Source: Desulfuromonadaceae bacterium
GTDB lineage: Bacteria > Desulfobacterota > Desulfuromonadia > Geobacterales > Pseudopelobacteraceae
Length of the DNA: 26,392 bases
Assembly (NCBI GenBank): GCA_028686145.1
Contig: JAQUCQ010000008.1
Coordinates: forward strand, 1-26,392
Direction of reading: 5' to 3'
A program made the position numbers and the translations under genes. Under the pieces are notes generated by a model. That model saw only the letters and a list, made by a program, of their open reading frames with translations. It was not told the DNA's origin and did not search any database. Below are positions 16,205 through 24,307 of this stretch, piece by piece. The first letter of the stretch is position 1. Each line of letters begins with the position of its first letter.

Positions 16205-17566
16205 GTGAGCAATCTGCTATTAATCACCGATGTTGCACGGCTGCGAAAGGTTTTTGGCCGTCTGACTGAAGACAAAAACATTCGTCTCCGCGTCGTTAAC
16301 AACCTCGAAAAGGGTGGAGAAGAAATCGTTATTGAAAAGCCGGATGTTGTCTTTGTCCAGACGCACTTATCCGGGCTCTCTGCCGATATTCTGATCATGC
16401 ACCTGAAAAAGCAGTTGGGTCGCAAGCGCTCACGCTTTGTACTGCTGGCCGCTCCCGACCAGACAAATGACACAATTCTCAAACCCTATCAAGGCTGGCT
16501 CGATACTTCGGCAGATGATAGCCAGATGCTATCGGAATTGCACCGTCTCCTTGCCACGCTTTTGAACAAACAAAAGAAAAATGGAGCCGCTGCATCGCCG
16601 GGACCAGCAGCATCACCGGAACCAGTCGCATCATCCGTCCCCAAACCACAACCGGTAAGCGCAGTAGAAACATCCGCTCTCCTCGGTGGTCAACCGGTTT
16701 CTGACGCGACGCCACCTCAAGAGCCCAACGCTGATCTGCAGTTTCCGGTTGCCACCCCGGCGACGGCCGAGCCATCTTTGGAAGAACAGGGAATTACCTA
16801 CGCACCCCGACCGCGATTAACAGTCTATTCCGAATTCAACAGTTCCTTTGACAGTGCCGTCAGCAGCACACCTGAACCCGAGGCTCTTGACCAGGAGACT
16901 CCATCTTCTGCGCATGAATGGAACGTCGAGGACATTGATACTATTGAAACCAAGCCAACACGTCCCAAAAGAAGTACTTTTCTTCTCTGGCTGGTGCCAG
17001 TTATCATCGGCGTGATTGCCGTAACCTATCTGCAGCAGCGACCGGCTTCCACAACAGCTTCGACCGCAGCCAAAGCACCCGCTGCGACAATCGGTGCAAC
17101 ACCGACACCTTCTGTGGACCAGGACAAGATAAGCGATAAAGCTGTCCTGACGGATATTGCCGGAAGCCGTGATTCAAAGAGCACGCCCCCCGCAGTACCA
17201 GCCGAAGCACGGCCGTCACGCCTGCCTGATTTTATACCACAGTCCGGCCTTGACAAAACATTCAGCGCCGCCAATCCGGGATGGGAACGGTACAAGGGGA
17301 AGGTCACCGAATTCAAAGTGCTGCGCGAGGCCAATGCCATCAAGGCCATTCAGGTAATTGACCGTGGCGGGCAGGGCGTGCCGGAAGCTTTCATGAGAAA
17401 TGTACTCCACCAGGTCACGAAAACACCCGACTTCAGCATTGAAACTTCCGAAAAAAAGGAAGGATACCTGATCCAGCGCGGGAAGGTCGCAAAAAACATC
17501 AAGGTGGTCTACTACCGCGATGAAAATGGCGGGAGGCTGCGTGCCTTCGTGCTGACGTGGCTTTGA
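16205..17566 (+). CDS. Degenerate-receiver transmembrane protein of unknown function
   Basis: 453 residues. Residues 1-120 look like a CheY-type receiver fold (SNLLLITDVARLRKVFGRL, VIEKPDVVFVQTHLSG, FVLLAAPD), but the phospho-acceptor Asp is replaced (Q52/T53 region) and the acidic pocket is reduced, so it is probably a pseudo-receiver. Residues about 125-255 are a Pro/Ala/Ser-rich disordered linker. One transmembrane helix spans about 258-275, a second Pro/Ala/Thr-rich spacer follows, and residues about 345-453 are a compact C-terminal domain (NPGWERYKGKVTEFKVLRE to LRAFVLTWL) likely outside the cytoplasm. The start is GTG with AAGGAGG five bases upstream; the longer open frame to 15638 runs antisense through leuB and is rejected. 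Divergent from leuB. I do not recognise the C-terminal family. Confidence 0.75.
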   Translation: MSNLLLITDVARLRKVFGRLTEDKNIRLRVVNNLEKGGEEIVIEKPDVVFVQTHLSGLSADILIMHLKKQLGRKRSRFVLLAAPDQTNDTILKPYQGWLDTSADDSQMLSELHRLLATLLNKQKKNGAAASPGPAASPEPVASSVPKPQPVSAVETSALLGGQPVSDATPPQEPNADLQFPVATPATAEPSLEEQGITYAPRPRLTVYSEFNSSFDSAVSSTPEPEALDQETPSSAHEWNVEDIDTIETKPTRPKRSTFLLWLVPVIIGVIAVTYLQQRPASTTASTAAKAPAATIGATPTPSVDQDKISDKAVLTDIAGSRDSKSTPPAVPAEARPSRLPDFIPQSGLDKTFSAANPGWERYKGKVTEFKVLREANAIKAIQVIDRGGQGVPEAFMRNVLHQVTKTPDFSIETSEKKEGYLIQRGKVAKNIKVVYYRDENGGRLRAFVLTWL

Positions 17567-17628
17567 GTTTCGAGTGGCACACGTTTCACCAACAAAAGCA
17601 CCACCATAACAGACAGACGCTTGGTTGA

Positions 17629-18765
17629 TCAGAAATGGTCGGTTCTGCTTTTACCTGCCGCGCGTCTTCCTTTCCCGGAGTGTTCCCAGAAGCTTCCCTT
17701 CCAGTTGTCCACCCAGTTTTCATCCCCGATCCAGGGGGGGAGGCCAACCTGAAAGTGGGTGGATAGTGCATGAACGTATGGTTCATACATAAGACGCAAC
17801 TCATCGAGTTTCACGGCAAAAGAATCTTCATTGCGCACTTTTTGACCGTTGCCGGTCAGGAGAAGGCGCAGCTCCATCAACTTCTCCGCTGGCAGGCGGT
17901 CAGGGACCGGATCCCACGGGCTGGTTCTGAAGACCAGTGAAAGGTCGACAACAGCATGGCGGGCCATGGCAAAGGTAAGTTCCGCCTGGCGCTCACAGGC
18001 ACCCTCCAAACCGGCCATGATCAACGCGCAGGTATCGAGGATCGCGGTCAGGGCAGCGAGCCATGACTGGTTGTCGTGCTGGGAGCGAAAATAGGCGAGA
18101 ACCGGATAGGAAAGGTGCCCTTCGAGAAATTCCGCCGACCAGCGCTCCCATTCATGCAGAAGCTGGCGAAGTTCCTCTTTCCCCCGTTCGTGGCCGTGCC
18201 GGCGCAGCATTTCCGAGGCGGTGGGAGGTGAACCGGCACGGGCATCAAGGAGCGAGATGCTTACTTCGCGGCGGGCGAAGGACTGATTGAGAGCAGGCAG
18301 ATAACCGATCACCAGGGCGAGAAAGGCAAATCCCATCCCTGATTCTATAACTACCAGCAGGCGCGCCAACGAGGTCCGAGGGAGTACATCTCCCAGGCCA
18401 AGGGTGAAAAAGGTTGTTCCGCTCAGATAGAAATCAGTCAGGAAGTTTGCTTGCCCGTCCATGGCCACCACGGCTGAACCGAGTGCCCAATGGATGAGAG
18501 CAAAACCGGCAATCAGGCAGACCGCCCAGATACTCAGAAGTAACAGCAGCGACAGCGGACCAAAATAACTCAGCCAGGTTTCCCGCCGCCGGGCGGGGAC
18601 CAACACCATGACGATCCTCACCCACGGGCGCCAGCTGCTCCGGTAGAAAAAACGGGTGAGCCGGAAACGCCGCGTCACGCGGCGCGGTAGGATGATGGTC
18701 TCAAATCCCTCCCACAGAACCAGCAGAACCAGAGCAGTGCCGGATATGATTGCTGCTATTGCCAT
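17629..18765 (-). CDS. Potassium-channel-like (ion transport 2) membrane protein
   Basis: 378 residues. Membrane helices at about 5-27, 66-93 and 130-160, with a pore loop between the last two: SGTTFFTLGLGDVLP. TLGLGD replaces the usual TVGYGD potassium filter, so the selectivity may differ. Residues about 165-378 form a soluble, mostly helical cytoplasmic region without a recognisable RCK/TrkA-N nucleotide-binding motif. I chose ATG 18765 because AAGGA lies seven bases upstream; a GTG start at 18786 is possible but less well placed. It is the last gene of a same-strand run after the amidohydrolase (71-bp gap) and converges on the pseudo-receiver gene. Confidence 0.78.
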   Translation of the reverse strand: MAIAAIISGTALVLLVLWEGFETIILPRRVTRRFRLTRFFYRSSWRPWVRIVMVLVPARRRETWLSYFGPLSLLLLLSIWAVCLIAGFALIHWALGSAVVAMDGQANFLTDFYLSGTTFFTLGLGDVLPRTSLARLLVVIESGMGFAFLALVIGYLPALNQSFARREVSISLLDARAGSPPTASEMLRRHGHERGKEELRQLLHEWERWSAEFLEGHLSYPVLAYFRSQHDNQSWLAALTAILDTCALIMAGLEGACERQAELTFAMARHAVVDLSLVFRTSPWDPVPDRLPAEKLMELRLLLTGNGQKVRNEDSFAVKLDELRLMYEPYVHALSTHFQVGLPPWIGDENWVDNWKGSFWEHSGKGRRAAGKSRTDHF

Positions 18766-18836
18766 GATTACTTCCTTCGGATTCACTCCACTCAGGATTG
18801 CAGAAATGTTCCGGCAGCATCTCCTGATACATTATC

Positions 18837-20663
18837 TCAAAACGCAAAGCATGTGCACCCAACGCCCCAGAGGTCGCTTTCGCCAAACACCATATGGGTA
18901 TGTTGATGGAGCGGATTGGTGCACGAGAGCGCAGATGCCGGTGCATTAAACCCAGACCCACCATGTGCTTTTCTGTATGCTCCACCATATACACCTGTCG
19001 GTGACCAACCGGGAGAAACGGATGGCAGCGGCGGAGCCAGGCTGCTGAAATCGCCGCTGCCATGCACGATCCGTCCGCCCATGATGGTAAGCAGCGACTC
19101 AATCCCTTTAATATCCTCATCAGGCACGGCAAAATAATCGGCCGACAGCACGGCCAGATCGGCAAGCTGCCCCACCGCAATTTCTCCTTTTTGCCCTTCA
19201 TCTCCCGAAAACCATGAACTTCCCTCGGTATAGAGACGCAGGGCCGTGGTCCGGTCAAGGCGGTTGCTCTCGTCATACAATGACAATCCGCCCACGGTTT
19301 TACCTGTCACCAGCCAATAGAGCGATACCCACGGATTGTAGCTGGACACTCTGGTAGCGTCAGTGCCGGCGCCCACCGGTATACCCATATTCAGCATTTT
19401 TGAGATCGGCGGGGCCATCTTTGCGGCATCCTGCCCATAACGCGCAACAAAATACTCGCCCTGGAAGGCCATGCGATCCTGGATGGCAATGCCTCCTTCA
19501 AGTTGTCGCACCCGTTCCAGATTCCGCTCCGAGATGGTTTCAGCATGGTCGAAAAACCAGCGCAAGCCGTTGAAGGGAATATCCCGGTTGATCCCCTCGA
19601 AAACCTCCAGAAAACGTGAAATTGATTCATCATAGGTAGCATGTAGCCGGAACGGCCAGCGTTTTTTCACCAGCAGGCTGACTACCTTTTTCAGTTCGGC
19701 CTCCAAGACCGGCTGAAGATCTGGACGAGGCTCGAAGAAATCTTCAAAGTCGGCGGCGGAGAAGACTAGCATCTCGCCGGCACCGTTCACTTTATAGACA
19801 TCATTTCCCTTCCCCGGTTCGGTCATACCGATCCATTGGGCAAAATCGTCATATTCCTCTTTCGGGCGCTGAGTGAACAGGTTGTAAGCAATTCTCAACG
19901 TCAATTCATTCCGGTCAGCCAGTTCCGCGACCACGCGATAATCATCGGGATAGTTCTGGAATCCACCGCCCGCATCAATACAGCTAGTGATACCCAGCCG
20001 GTTCAACTCGCGCATGAAGTGACGAGTGGAATTGACCTGATCGTCAAAGCCAAGCTTCGGCCCTTTGGCCAGACTGGCATACAGGATCAATGCATTTGGC
20101 TTCGCAATCAGAAGTCCGGTCGGATTACCGGCCCGGTCGCGCTGGATTTCTCCTCCCGGCGGATCAGGCGTTTCCTTTGTGTAACCAAGCGCATGCAGCC
20201 CCGCTTTGTTGACGAAAGCCCGGTCATAGAGATGGAGGATAAATACCGGCGTGTCGGCTGACACGGCGTTGATTTCATCGAGAGTCGGCATGCGCCGCTC
20301 GGCAAACTGAAACTCCGTCCATCCGCCAATGACCCGCACCCACTGAGGTGGGGGCGTGCGGCGGGCTTGTTCTTTCAGCATTTGAAGAGCCAATGCAAGT
20401 GTCGGCACCCCATCCCAGCGCAACTCCATGTTGAAGTTGAGTCCGCCGCGGATGACATGGATGTGTGAGTCGTTGAGACCCGGAATAACGCGCTTCCCAT
20501 TAAGGTTAATCAGTTGTGTCCCATTTTTAGCAGTGCCTGCAAGCTCTTCACCGCCAATGGCGGATATGCGTCCGTCAGCTATGGCAACAGCAGACACTTG
20601 CGGATGCATACCATCAAGTGTTGTAACGGCTCCATTATGTAAAATCAGTTCCGGTGTAATCAT
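18837..20663 (-). CDS. YtcJ-like amidohydrolase (amidohydrolase family 3)
   Basis: 608 residues. Metal-dependent hydrolase of the amidohydrolase superfamily: LILHNGAVTTLD, the metal-binding H67-x-H69 in PGLNDSHIHVI, H341, H373 (FFDHAETI), D435 in GAGTDATRVSSYNPW, and the closing GQLADLAVLSADYF. No lysine-carbamate or pathway-specific signature tells the substrate. A cytoplasmic enzyme is most likely because there is no signal peptide. The C-terminus is a Cys/His-rich tail (C581, H586, H588, H590, C603, C605, ending GCTCFAF). AAGGAGG lies 8 bases before the ATG. It follows the YcaC-like gene by 40 bp, which suggests a joint catabolic function on an amide or related compound, as inference. Confidence 0.85.
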   Translation of the reverse strand: MITPELILHNGAVTTLDGMHPQVSAVAIADGRISAIGGEELAGTAKNGTQLINLNGKRVIPGLNDSHIHVIRGGLNFNMELRWDGVPTLALALQMLKEQARRTPPPQWVRVIGGWTEFQFAERRMPTLDEINAVSADTPVFILHLYDRAFVNKAGLHALGYTKETPDPPGGEIQRDRAGNPTGLLIAKPNALILYASLAKGPKLGFDDQVNSTRHFMRELNRLGITSCIDAGGGFQNYPDDYRVVAELADRNELTLRIAYNLFTQRPKEEYDDFAQWIGMTEPGKGNDVYKVNGAGEMLVFSAADFEDFFEPRPDLQPVLEAELKKVVSLLVKKRWPFRLHATYDESISRFLEVFEGINRDIPFNGLRWFFDHAETISERNLERVRQLEGGIAIQDRMAFQGEYFVARYGQDAAKMAPPISKMLNMGIPVGAGTDATRVSSYNPWVSLYWLVTGKTVGGLSLYDESNRLDRTTALRLYTEGSSWFSGDEGQKGEIAVGQLADLAVLSADYFAVPDEDIKGIESLLTIMGGRIVHGSGDFSSLAPPLPSVSPGWSPTGVYGGAYRKAHGGSGFNAPASALSCTNPLHQHTHMVFGESDLWGVGCTCFAF

Positions 20664-20703
20664 TTCCCTACCTCCTTACAAGAGGCTAGTCAGTTTCCAT
20701 GGC

Positions 20704-21357
20704 TCAGTGCCCTGCTGCTCCCGCTCTGCTTGGCGGTGCGCCATGAACCATGGTGTAGGCATACTCGACTCCCTGGCCATAGGCGCCACAGTGTTCCTTC
20801 ACCACTGCAATAACATCATCGTAGGTTTCTTTATGCGCCCAGTCGCGCTGATACTCCAACAGCACCTGGAGAGCGGTCATCGGCACTGCCCCCGCCTGTT
20901 CAATGCGGCGCATGGCAGCATTATGGGCGACGACACTTGTTCCCCCCGAGGCATCCTCGACACCGTAGACCTCAAAACCAGCTTCCAGCGCTTCCAAGGC
21001 CGGAAATGTCAGACAAACCTCCGTCCAGAGAGCAGCCATGACCAGTTTTATTCTTCCCGTCGCCTTCACTGCCGCGACAAATTCCTCACTTTCCCATGAG
21101 TTCATTGAGCTGCGCTCGATCGGTTCCTGATCAGGGAAGAGATCAAGAAGTTGCGGCCACATATTACCCGAGAAGCTTTTTGTCTCAACGGTAGTTAGAA
21201 TGGTAGGGACCTTGAATATTTTGGCGGCTTTGGCAAGCAGAAGGACATTGTTGAAGAGTAGCTGGCGATCGATATTGCCAACACCGAAGGTCATTTGTGG
21301 CTGAAAATCGATAAAGATGACGGCGCTGTTAGATGGGTTGAGCAGTTCTGTTTTCAT
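20704..21357 (-). CDS. YcaC-like isochorismatase-family hydrolase
   Basis: 217 residues. Cysteine hydrolase fold: D17 in VIFIDFQPQM and the nucleophile C115 in LWTEVCLTFPALEAL. The RSSMNSWESEEFVAAVKATGR region is YcaC-like. The Lys of the usual Asp-Lys-Cys triad is not obvious at this place (R82 is nearby), so activity should be treated with care. Substrates of YcaC relatives are unknown; isochorismate is unlikely without siderophore genes. AGGAGAGGT lies just upstream of the ATG. First gene of a likely operon with the amidohydrolase and possibly the channel; divergent from the HHH protein gene. Confidence 0.83.
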   Translation of the reverse strand: MKTELLNPSNSAVIFIDFQPQMTFGVGNIDRQLLFNNVLLLAKAAKIFKVPTILTTVETKSFSGNMWPQLLDLFPDQEPIERSSMNSWESEEFVAAVKATGRIKLVMAALWTEVCLTFPALEALEAGFEVYGVEDASGGTSVVAHNAAMRRIEQAGAVPMTALQVLLEYQRDWAHKETYDDVIAVVKEHCGAYGQGVEYAYTMVHGAPPSRAGAAGH

Positions 21358-21497
21358 AACACCTCTCCTTTCGGACAGATTTTATCTTTTATTCAACTGT
21401 AGACCTTTCTGCAATAATTTAAAAACAGTTTTTTAACTTATTGGCATGCTTTCTTGCCCTATTTTCAACGCGGGTAGTTTGAATATTATTGCCAACC

Positions 21498-21525
21498 TTG
21501 ACAATGTTAACTGCCCTGATACATT
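21498..21525 (+). promoter_or_regulatory. Promoter for the secreted HHH gene
   Basis: TTGACA (21498-21503), 16-base spacer, TACATT (21520-21525), about 35 bp before the ATG. The -35 is perfect and the -10 partial. Confidence 0.45.
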
Positions 21526-21560
21526 TATAGACATGTTCAATAAACCCACGGAGGTATACG

Positions 21561-21896
21561 ATGAAAAAACTTAGTATCCTGGCAGTTGCATTTATTATGA
21601 CAGCATCAATATCATTTGCAGCAGACACGATTAAGACAATCCCTGCAAAACCGGTGATGCCTGCGATGCCCGCAATGCCATCAGCACCAGCGGCTAAAAT
21701 GGAACTGATTGATATCAATTCTGCTACCGAGGCTGAGTTGAAAGCCATCCCTGGCGTTGGAGATACATATGCGAAGAAGATTATGGCAGGAAGGCCGTTT
21801 TCGAATAAGAGCCAGCTTCTTTCAAAGAAGATCGTTCCCAAGCCGGTCTATGACAAGGTCAAGGGCATGATAATCGCCAAGAAAATTAAGAAGTAA
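21561..21896 (+). CDS. Exported helix-hairpin-helix (ComEA-like) protein
   Basis: 111 residues. Signal peptide 1-20 (MKK, hydrophobic core, SFA cut before AD). A short low-complexity linker with repeated MPAMP units spans about 33-46. A helix-hairpin-helix domain follows at about 50-105: IDINSATEAELKAIPGVGDTYAKKI, then GRPFSNKSQLL. This is the minimal ComEA-type DNA-binding module involved in DNA uptake in competent bacteria; many Geobacter-like genomes carry such small exported versions, and their role here is not shown. GGAGG lies upstream of the ATG. It has its own promoter and terminator, so it is monocistronic. Confidence 0.85.
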   Translation: MKKLSILAVAFIMTASISFAADTIKTIPAKPVMPAMPAMPSAPAAKMELIDINSATEAELKAIPGVGDTYAKKIMAGRPFSNKSQLLSKKIVPKPVYDKVKGMIIAKKIKK

Positions 21897-21924
21897 AATT
21901 TGAATAAGATATGCTTGATACTTG

Positions 21925-21951
21925 AACCCCGGCCATAACCGGGGTTTTTAT
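21925..21951 (+). terminator. Terminator of the HHH gene
   Basis: 8-bp stem (AACCCCGG at 21925-21932 with CCGGGGTT at 21939-21946), 6-base loop, followed by TTTATTT. Confidence 0.85.
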
Positions 21952-22013
21952 TTGCATAGGTGGCGGGGTCGTCTAATGAAATTCACGGCCAAAGTGGGAT
22001 GAACAGATGTTAC

Positions 22014-22044
22014 AAAAAAAGGTTCCCGGCAGTTACCGGAAACC
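22014..22044 (-). terminator. Terminator of the tRNA-Leu gene
   Basis: On the minus strand GGTTTCCGG pairs with CCGGGAACC (one G-T pair, 6-base loop), followed by seven T. It starts 12 bp after the tRNA CCA end. Confidence 0.85.
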
Positions 22045-22056
22045 TTTATTTGTTTG

Positions 22057-22143
22057 TGGTGCCCGGGACTAGACTCGAACTAGCACACCCTTGCGAGCAC
22101 AAGAACCTGAATCTTGCGTGTCTACCAATTCCACCACCCGGGC
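22057..22143 (-). tRNA. tRNA-Leu (anticodon CAG)
   Basis: 87 nt including an encoded CCA. Acceptor stem GCCCGGG/CCCGGGC, anticodon stem CAAGA/TCTTG around the loop TTCAGGT (anticodon CAG, reads CUG). A long variable arm (TGCTCGCAAGGGTGTG region) marks a class II tRNA, and the T arm contains GTTCGAGTC. Followed by a terminator, so probably a single-gene transcript. Confidence 0.95.
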
Positions 22144-22223
22144 AATTGAACTGATTTCTTATCATCTCCTTTTTTATATTGCAAGCACAAAAAGACAATT
22201 CCCCGCATAAAACCCCTAAAAAC

Positions 22224-22229
22224 TTGACA
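22224..22229 (+). promoter_or_regulatory. Likely -35 box of the ndk promoter
   Basis: TTGACA lies about 64 bp before the ndk ATG. The matching -10 is weak (GATATC at a 16-base spacer, or TATCAG at 18), so only the -35 is given. Confidence 0.4.
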
Positions 22230-22292
22230 AATCGACACCCGTGGTGATATCAGAAGAGTTCACATTTTTAGATATCTATCGGAGGAAAGATC

Positions 22293-22706
22293 ATGGAACG
22301 TACTTTCGCAATCATCAAACCGGACGCAGTCGAGCGCAAGCTGGCTGGCAAAATCCTGGCACGAATCGAAGAAAAAGGCTTCACCATCGCCGGCATGAAG
22401 AAGATTCAGCTGACCAGAAAACAGGCAGAAGGCTTCTACTATGTACACAGTGAGCGCCCCTTTTTTAACGACCTGTGTGCTTTCATGTCCCGCAGCCCGG
22501 TGATCGTACTCTGCCTTGAAAAAGAAAATGCCATTGCCGACTGGCGCACCCTGATGGGTGCAACAAATCCTGCCAATGCAGAACCGGGTACCATCCGCAA
22601 AGATTTTGCCGTCAATATCGAGGAAAATTCATCCCACGGTTCTGACGCTCCTGAAACTGCCGCTTTTGAAATCCCGTATTTCTTCAGCGCTCTGGAGCTG
22701 GTATAA
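22293..22706 (+). CDS. ndk: Nucleoside diphosphate kinase
   Basis: 137 residues, the usual bacterial length. It transfers phosphate from ATP to other nucleoside diphosphates through a phosphohistidine. MERTFAIIKPDAVERKL, the phosphate-binding region and the active-site H115 in ENSSHGSDAPETA are intact, with the C-terminal EIPYFF. GGAGG lies upstream of the ATG. The gene is monocistronic between a TTGACA promoter and a palindromic terminator shared with the convergent heme operon. Confidence 0.97.
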   Translation: MERTFAIIKPDAVERKLAGKILARIEEKGFTIAGMKKIQLTRKQAEGFYYVHSERPFFNDLCAFMSRSPVIVLCLEKENAIADWRTLMGATNPANAEPGTIRKDFAVNIEENSSHGSDAPETAAFEIPYFFSALELV

Positions 22707-22729
22707 TTAACATGTTGCACATGTAGACT

Positions 22730-22769
22730 ATACAGAAAAGGCCCCGCAATTGCGGGGCCTTTTCTGTAT
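22730..22769. terminator. Bidirectional palindromic terminator between ndk and cobA-hemD
   Basis: A perfect 40-bp palindrome with a GGCCCCGC/GCGGGGCC core flanked by AGAAAA and TTTTCT. The symmetrical A/T flanks give a T-run on either strand, so it can stop both convergent transcripts. Confidence 0.9.
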
Positions 22770-22789
22770 CAAAGAGGAAAGAAAGAAGC

Positions 22790-24307
22790 TCAGGCAAAAT
22801 GGGCTTCGAGCGCCGTAACCAGAGCATCCATCGTGTAGGATTGCGGTTCAATATCTACTTTCAGCCCCAGGTCGCGACATGTTTTTGATGTTATTGGCCC
22901 GATTGACGCAACTGCCACACCTTTCAGCATATCGTGCATCAACTCTTCTCCCAGCATGGCAGCCAGATTTTGCACCGTTGAAGATGAGGTGAAGGTGATG
23001 CAGTCCACCGAGCGCTTTTCAAGTGCAAATAGTGTTTCTGGCGGGAGCCTGTCAGGGAAAATGTTGCGGTACGCAACCGGGCTGTCAACATGCGCCCCCA
23101 TCAGTTTCAGCTCTTGGGGGATAATATCGCGGGCCTTGTCAGCGCGGGGGAAAAGCACCCGGCTGTTGTGCATGTCCAGACGGGAGAATTCTTTGATAAC
23201 ACCCTCGGCCTTATAGTCGGTAGGTACCAGATCCGCCTTTACGCCATGCAAGCGCATTTCGTCGGCAGTCCTCGGCCCGACCACACAAACCCTGCAGCCT
23301 GCCAAGGCTCTGGCATCAAGCCCGAGCATATCCAGCCGCTGAAAAAAGTACCGCACTGCATTTGCAGATGTCAGGATCAGCCAGTCATAATCAGCTAGAT
23401 CACGAATGGCGAGATCGAGCAGTTGCCAGCTCTCCGGCTCCACCAGGCGGATGGTAGGGCATTCTAGCACTGCTGCTCCGCTCGTCGCCAATTTAGCTGA
23501 GAATTCACCGGCCTGTTCTGCGGCTCGGGTGACAACGATCTTTTTCCCGCACAGGGGGCGCGTGTCAAACCATTGCAGCTTCTCACGCAGCGAAACAACT
23601 TCACCGACAATTGTAATTGCCGGCGGCTTGAAGCCATTTTCTTCGGCCCGATCGGCAATATCGGCCAAAGTACCGACCAGCACCTGCTGGCAGGCGGTTG
23701 TTGCCCAGCGTACCAGGGCCACCGGAGTTTCAGCTGATCTGCCATGTTCTATCAGGCGCTGCATGTTGCGCCGCAGAGTGGTAATTCCCATATAAAACAC
23801 TACGGTACCGCCACCTAATGACAGGCGGTCCCAGTCGATGTTTGATTCAAACTTGTCTTTTCCTTCCTGGCCGGTTACAAACGCGACTGAGGCGGTTATG
23901 TCTCGATGGGTAAGCGGTATACCGGAGTACGCGGAAGCCCCAATGGCAGCAGTGACTCCGGGGACAACCTCAAAAGGGATTCCGGCATCACGTAGCGCTT
24001 CGCACTCTTCCCCGCCGCGACCAAACACAAAAGGGTCGCCCCCCTTCAGGCGCACGACGATCTTGCCCGCCCCTGCTTTTGAAACCAGGAGGTTATTTAT
24101 CTCGTCCTGTCCCTGATTGTGGCGACCTCCGACCTTACCGGCATAAATACGCTCGGCAGTTCCGGGAGCGTGGCAGAGCAGCTGCTCGTTCGCCAGATAA
24201 TCATAGACCACCACCTCGGCCCTTCGTAAACATTCCACGCCGCGCACCGTAATCAGGGACGGATCACCGGGACCGGCGCCGACCAGATATACGATGCCGT
24301 TATTCAC
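22790..24307 (-). CDS. Uroporphyrinogen-III C-methyltransferase / uroporphyrinogen-III synthase fusion
   Basis: 505 residues. Residues about 1-250 are the SAM-dependent methyltransferase (SUMT, CobA type): GIVYLVGAGPGDPSLIT, VRLKGGDPFVFGRGGEE, VPGVTAAIGASAYSGIPLTHR. Residues about 255-505 are uroporphyrinogen-III synthase (HemD), with VTRAAEQAGEFSAKL and ITFTSSSTVQNLA. One protein would thus close the ring and methylate it to precorrin-2, a branch point between heme, siroheme and cobalamin. The open frame extends 63 codons upstream inside hemC, but GTG 24307, overlapping the hemC stop, is the start: it matches the SUMT N-terminus and has AGAGG upstream. Last gene of the operon, followed by the palindromic terminator. 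Confidence 0.92.
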   Translation of the reverse strand: MNNGIVYLVGAGPGDPSLITVRGVECLRRAEVVVYDYLANEQLLCHAPGTAERIYAGKVGGRHNQGQDEINNLLVSKAGAGKIVVRLKGGDPFVFGRGGEECEALRDAGIPFEVVPGVTAAIGASAYSGIPLTHRDITASVAFVTGQEGKDKFESNIDWDRLSLGGGTVVFYMGITTLRRNMQRLIEHGRSAETPVALVRWATTACQQVLVGTLADIADRAEENGFKPPAITIVGEVVSLREKLQWFDTRPLCGKKIVVTRAAEQAGEFSAKLATSGAAVLECPTIRLVEPESWQLLDLAIRDLADYDWLILTSANAVRYFFQRLDMLGLDARALAGCRVCVVGPRTADEMRLHGVKADLVPTDYKAEGVIKEFSRLDMHNSRVLFPRADKARDIIPQELKLMGAHVDSPVAYRNIFPDRLPPETLFALEKRSVDCITFTSSSTVQNLAAMLGEELMHDMLKGVAVASIGPITSKTCRDLGLKVDIEPQSYTMDALVTALEAHFA

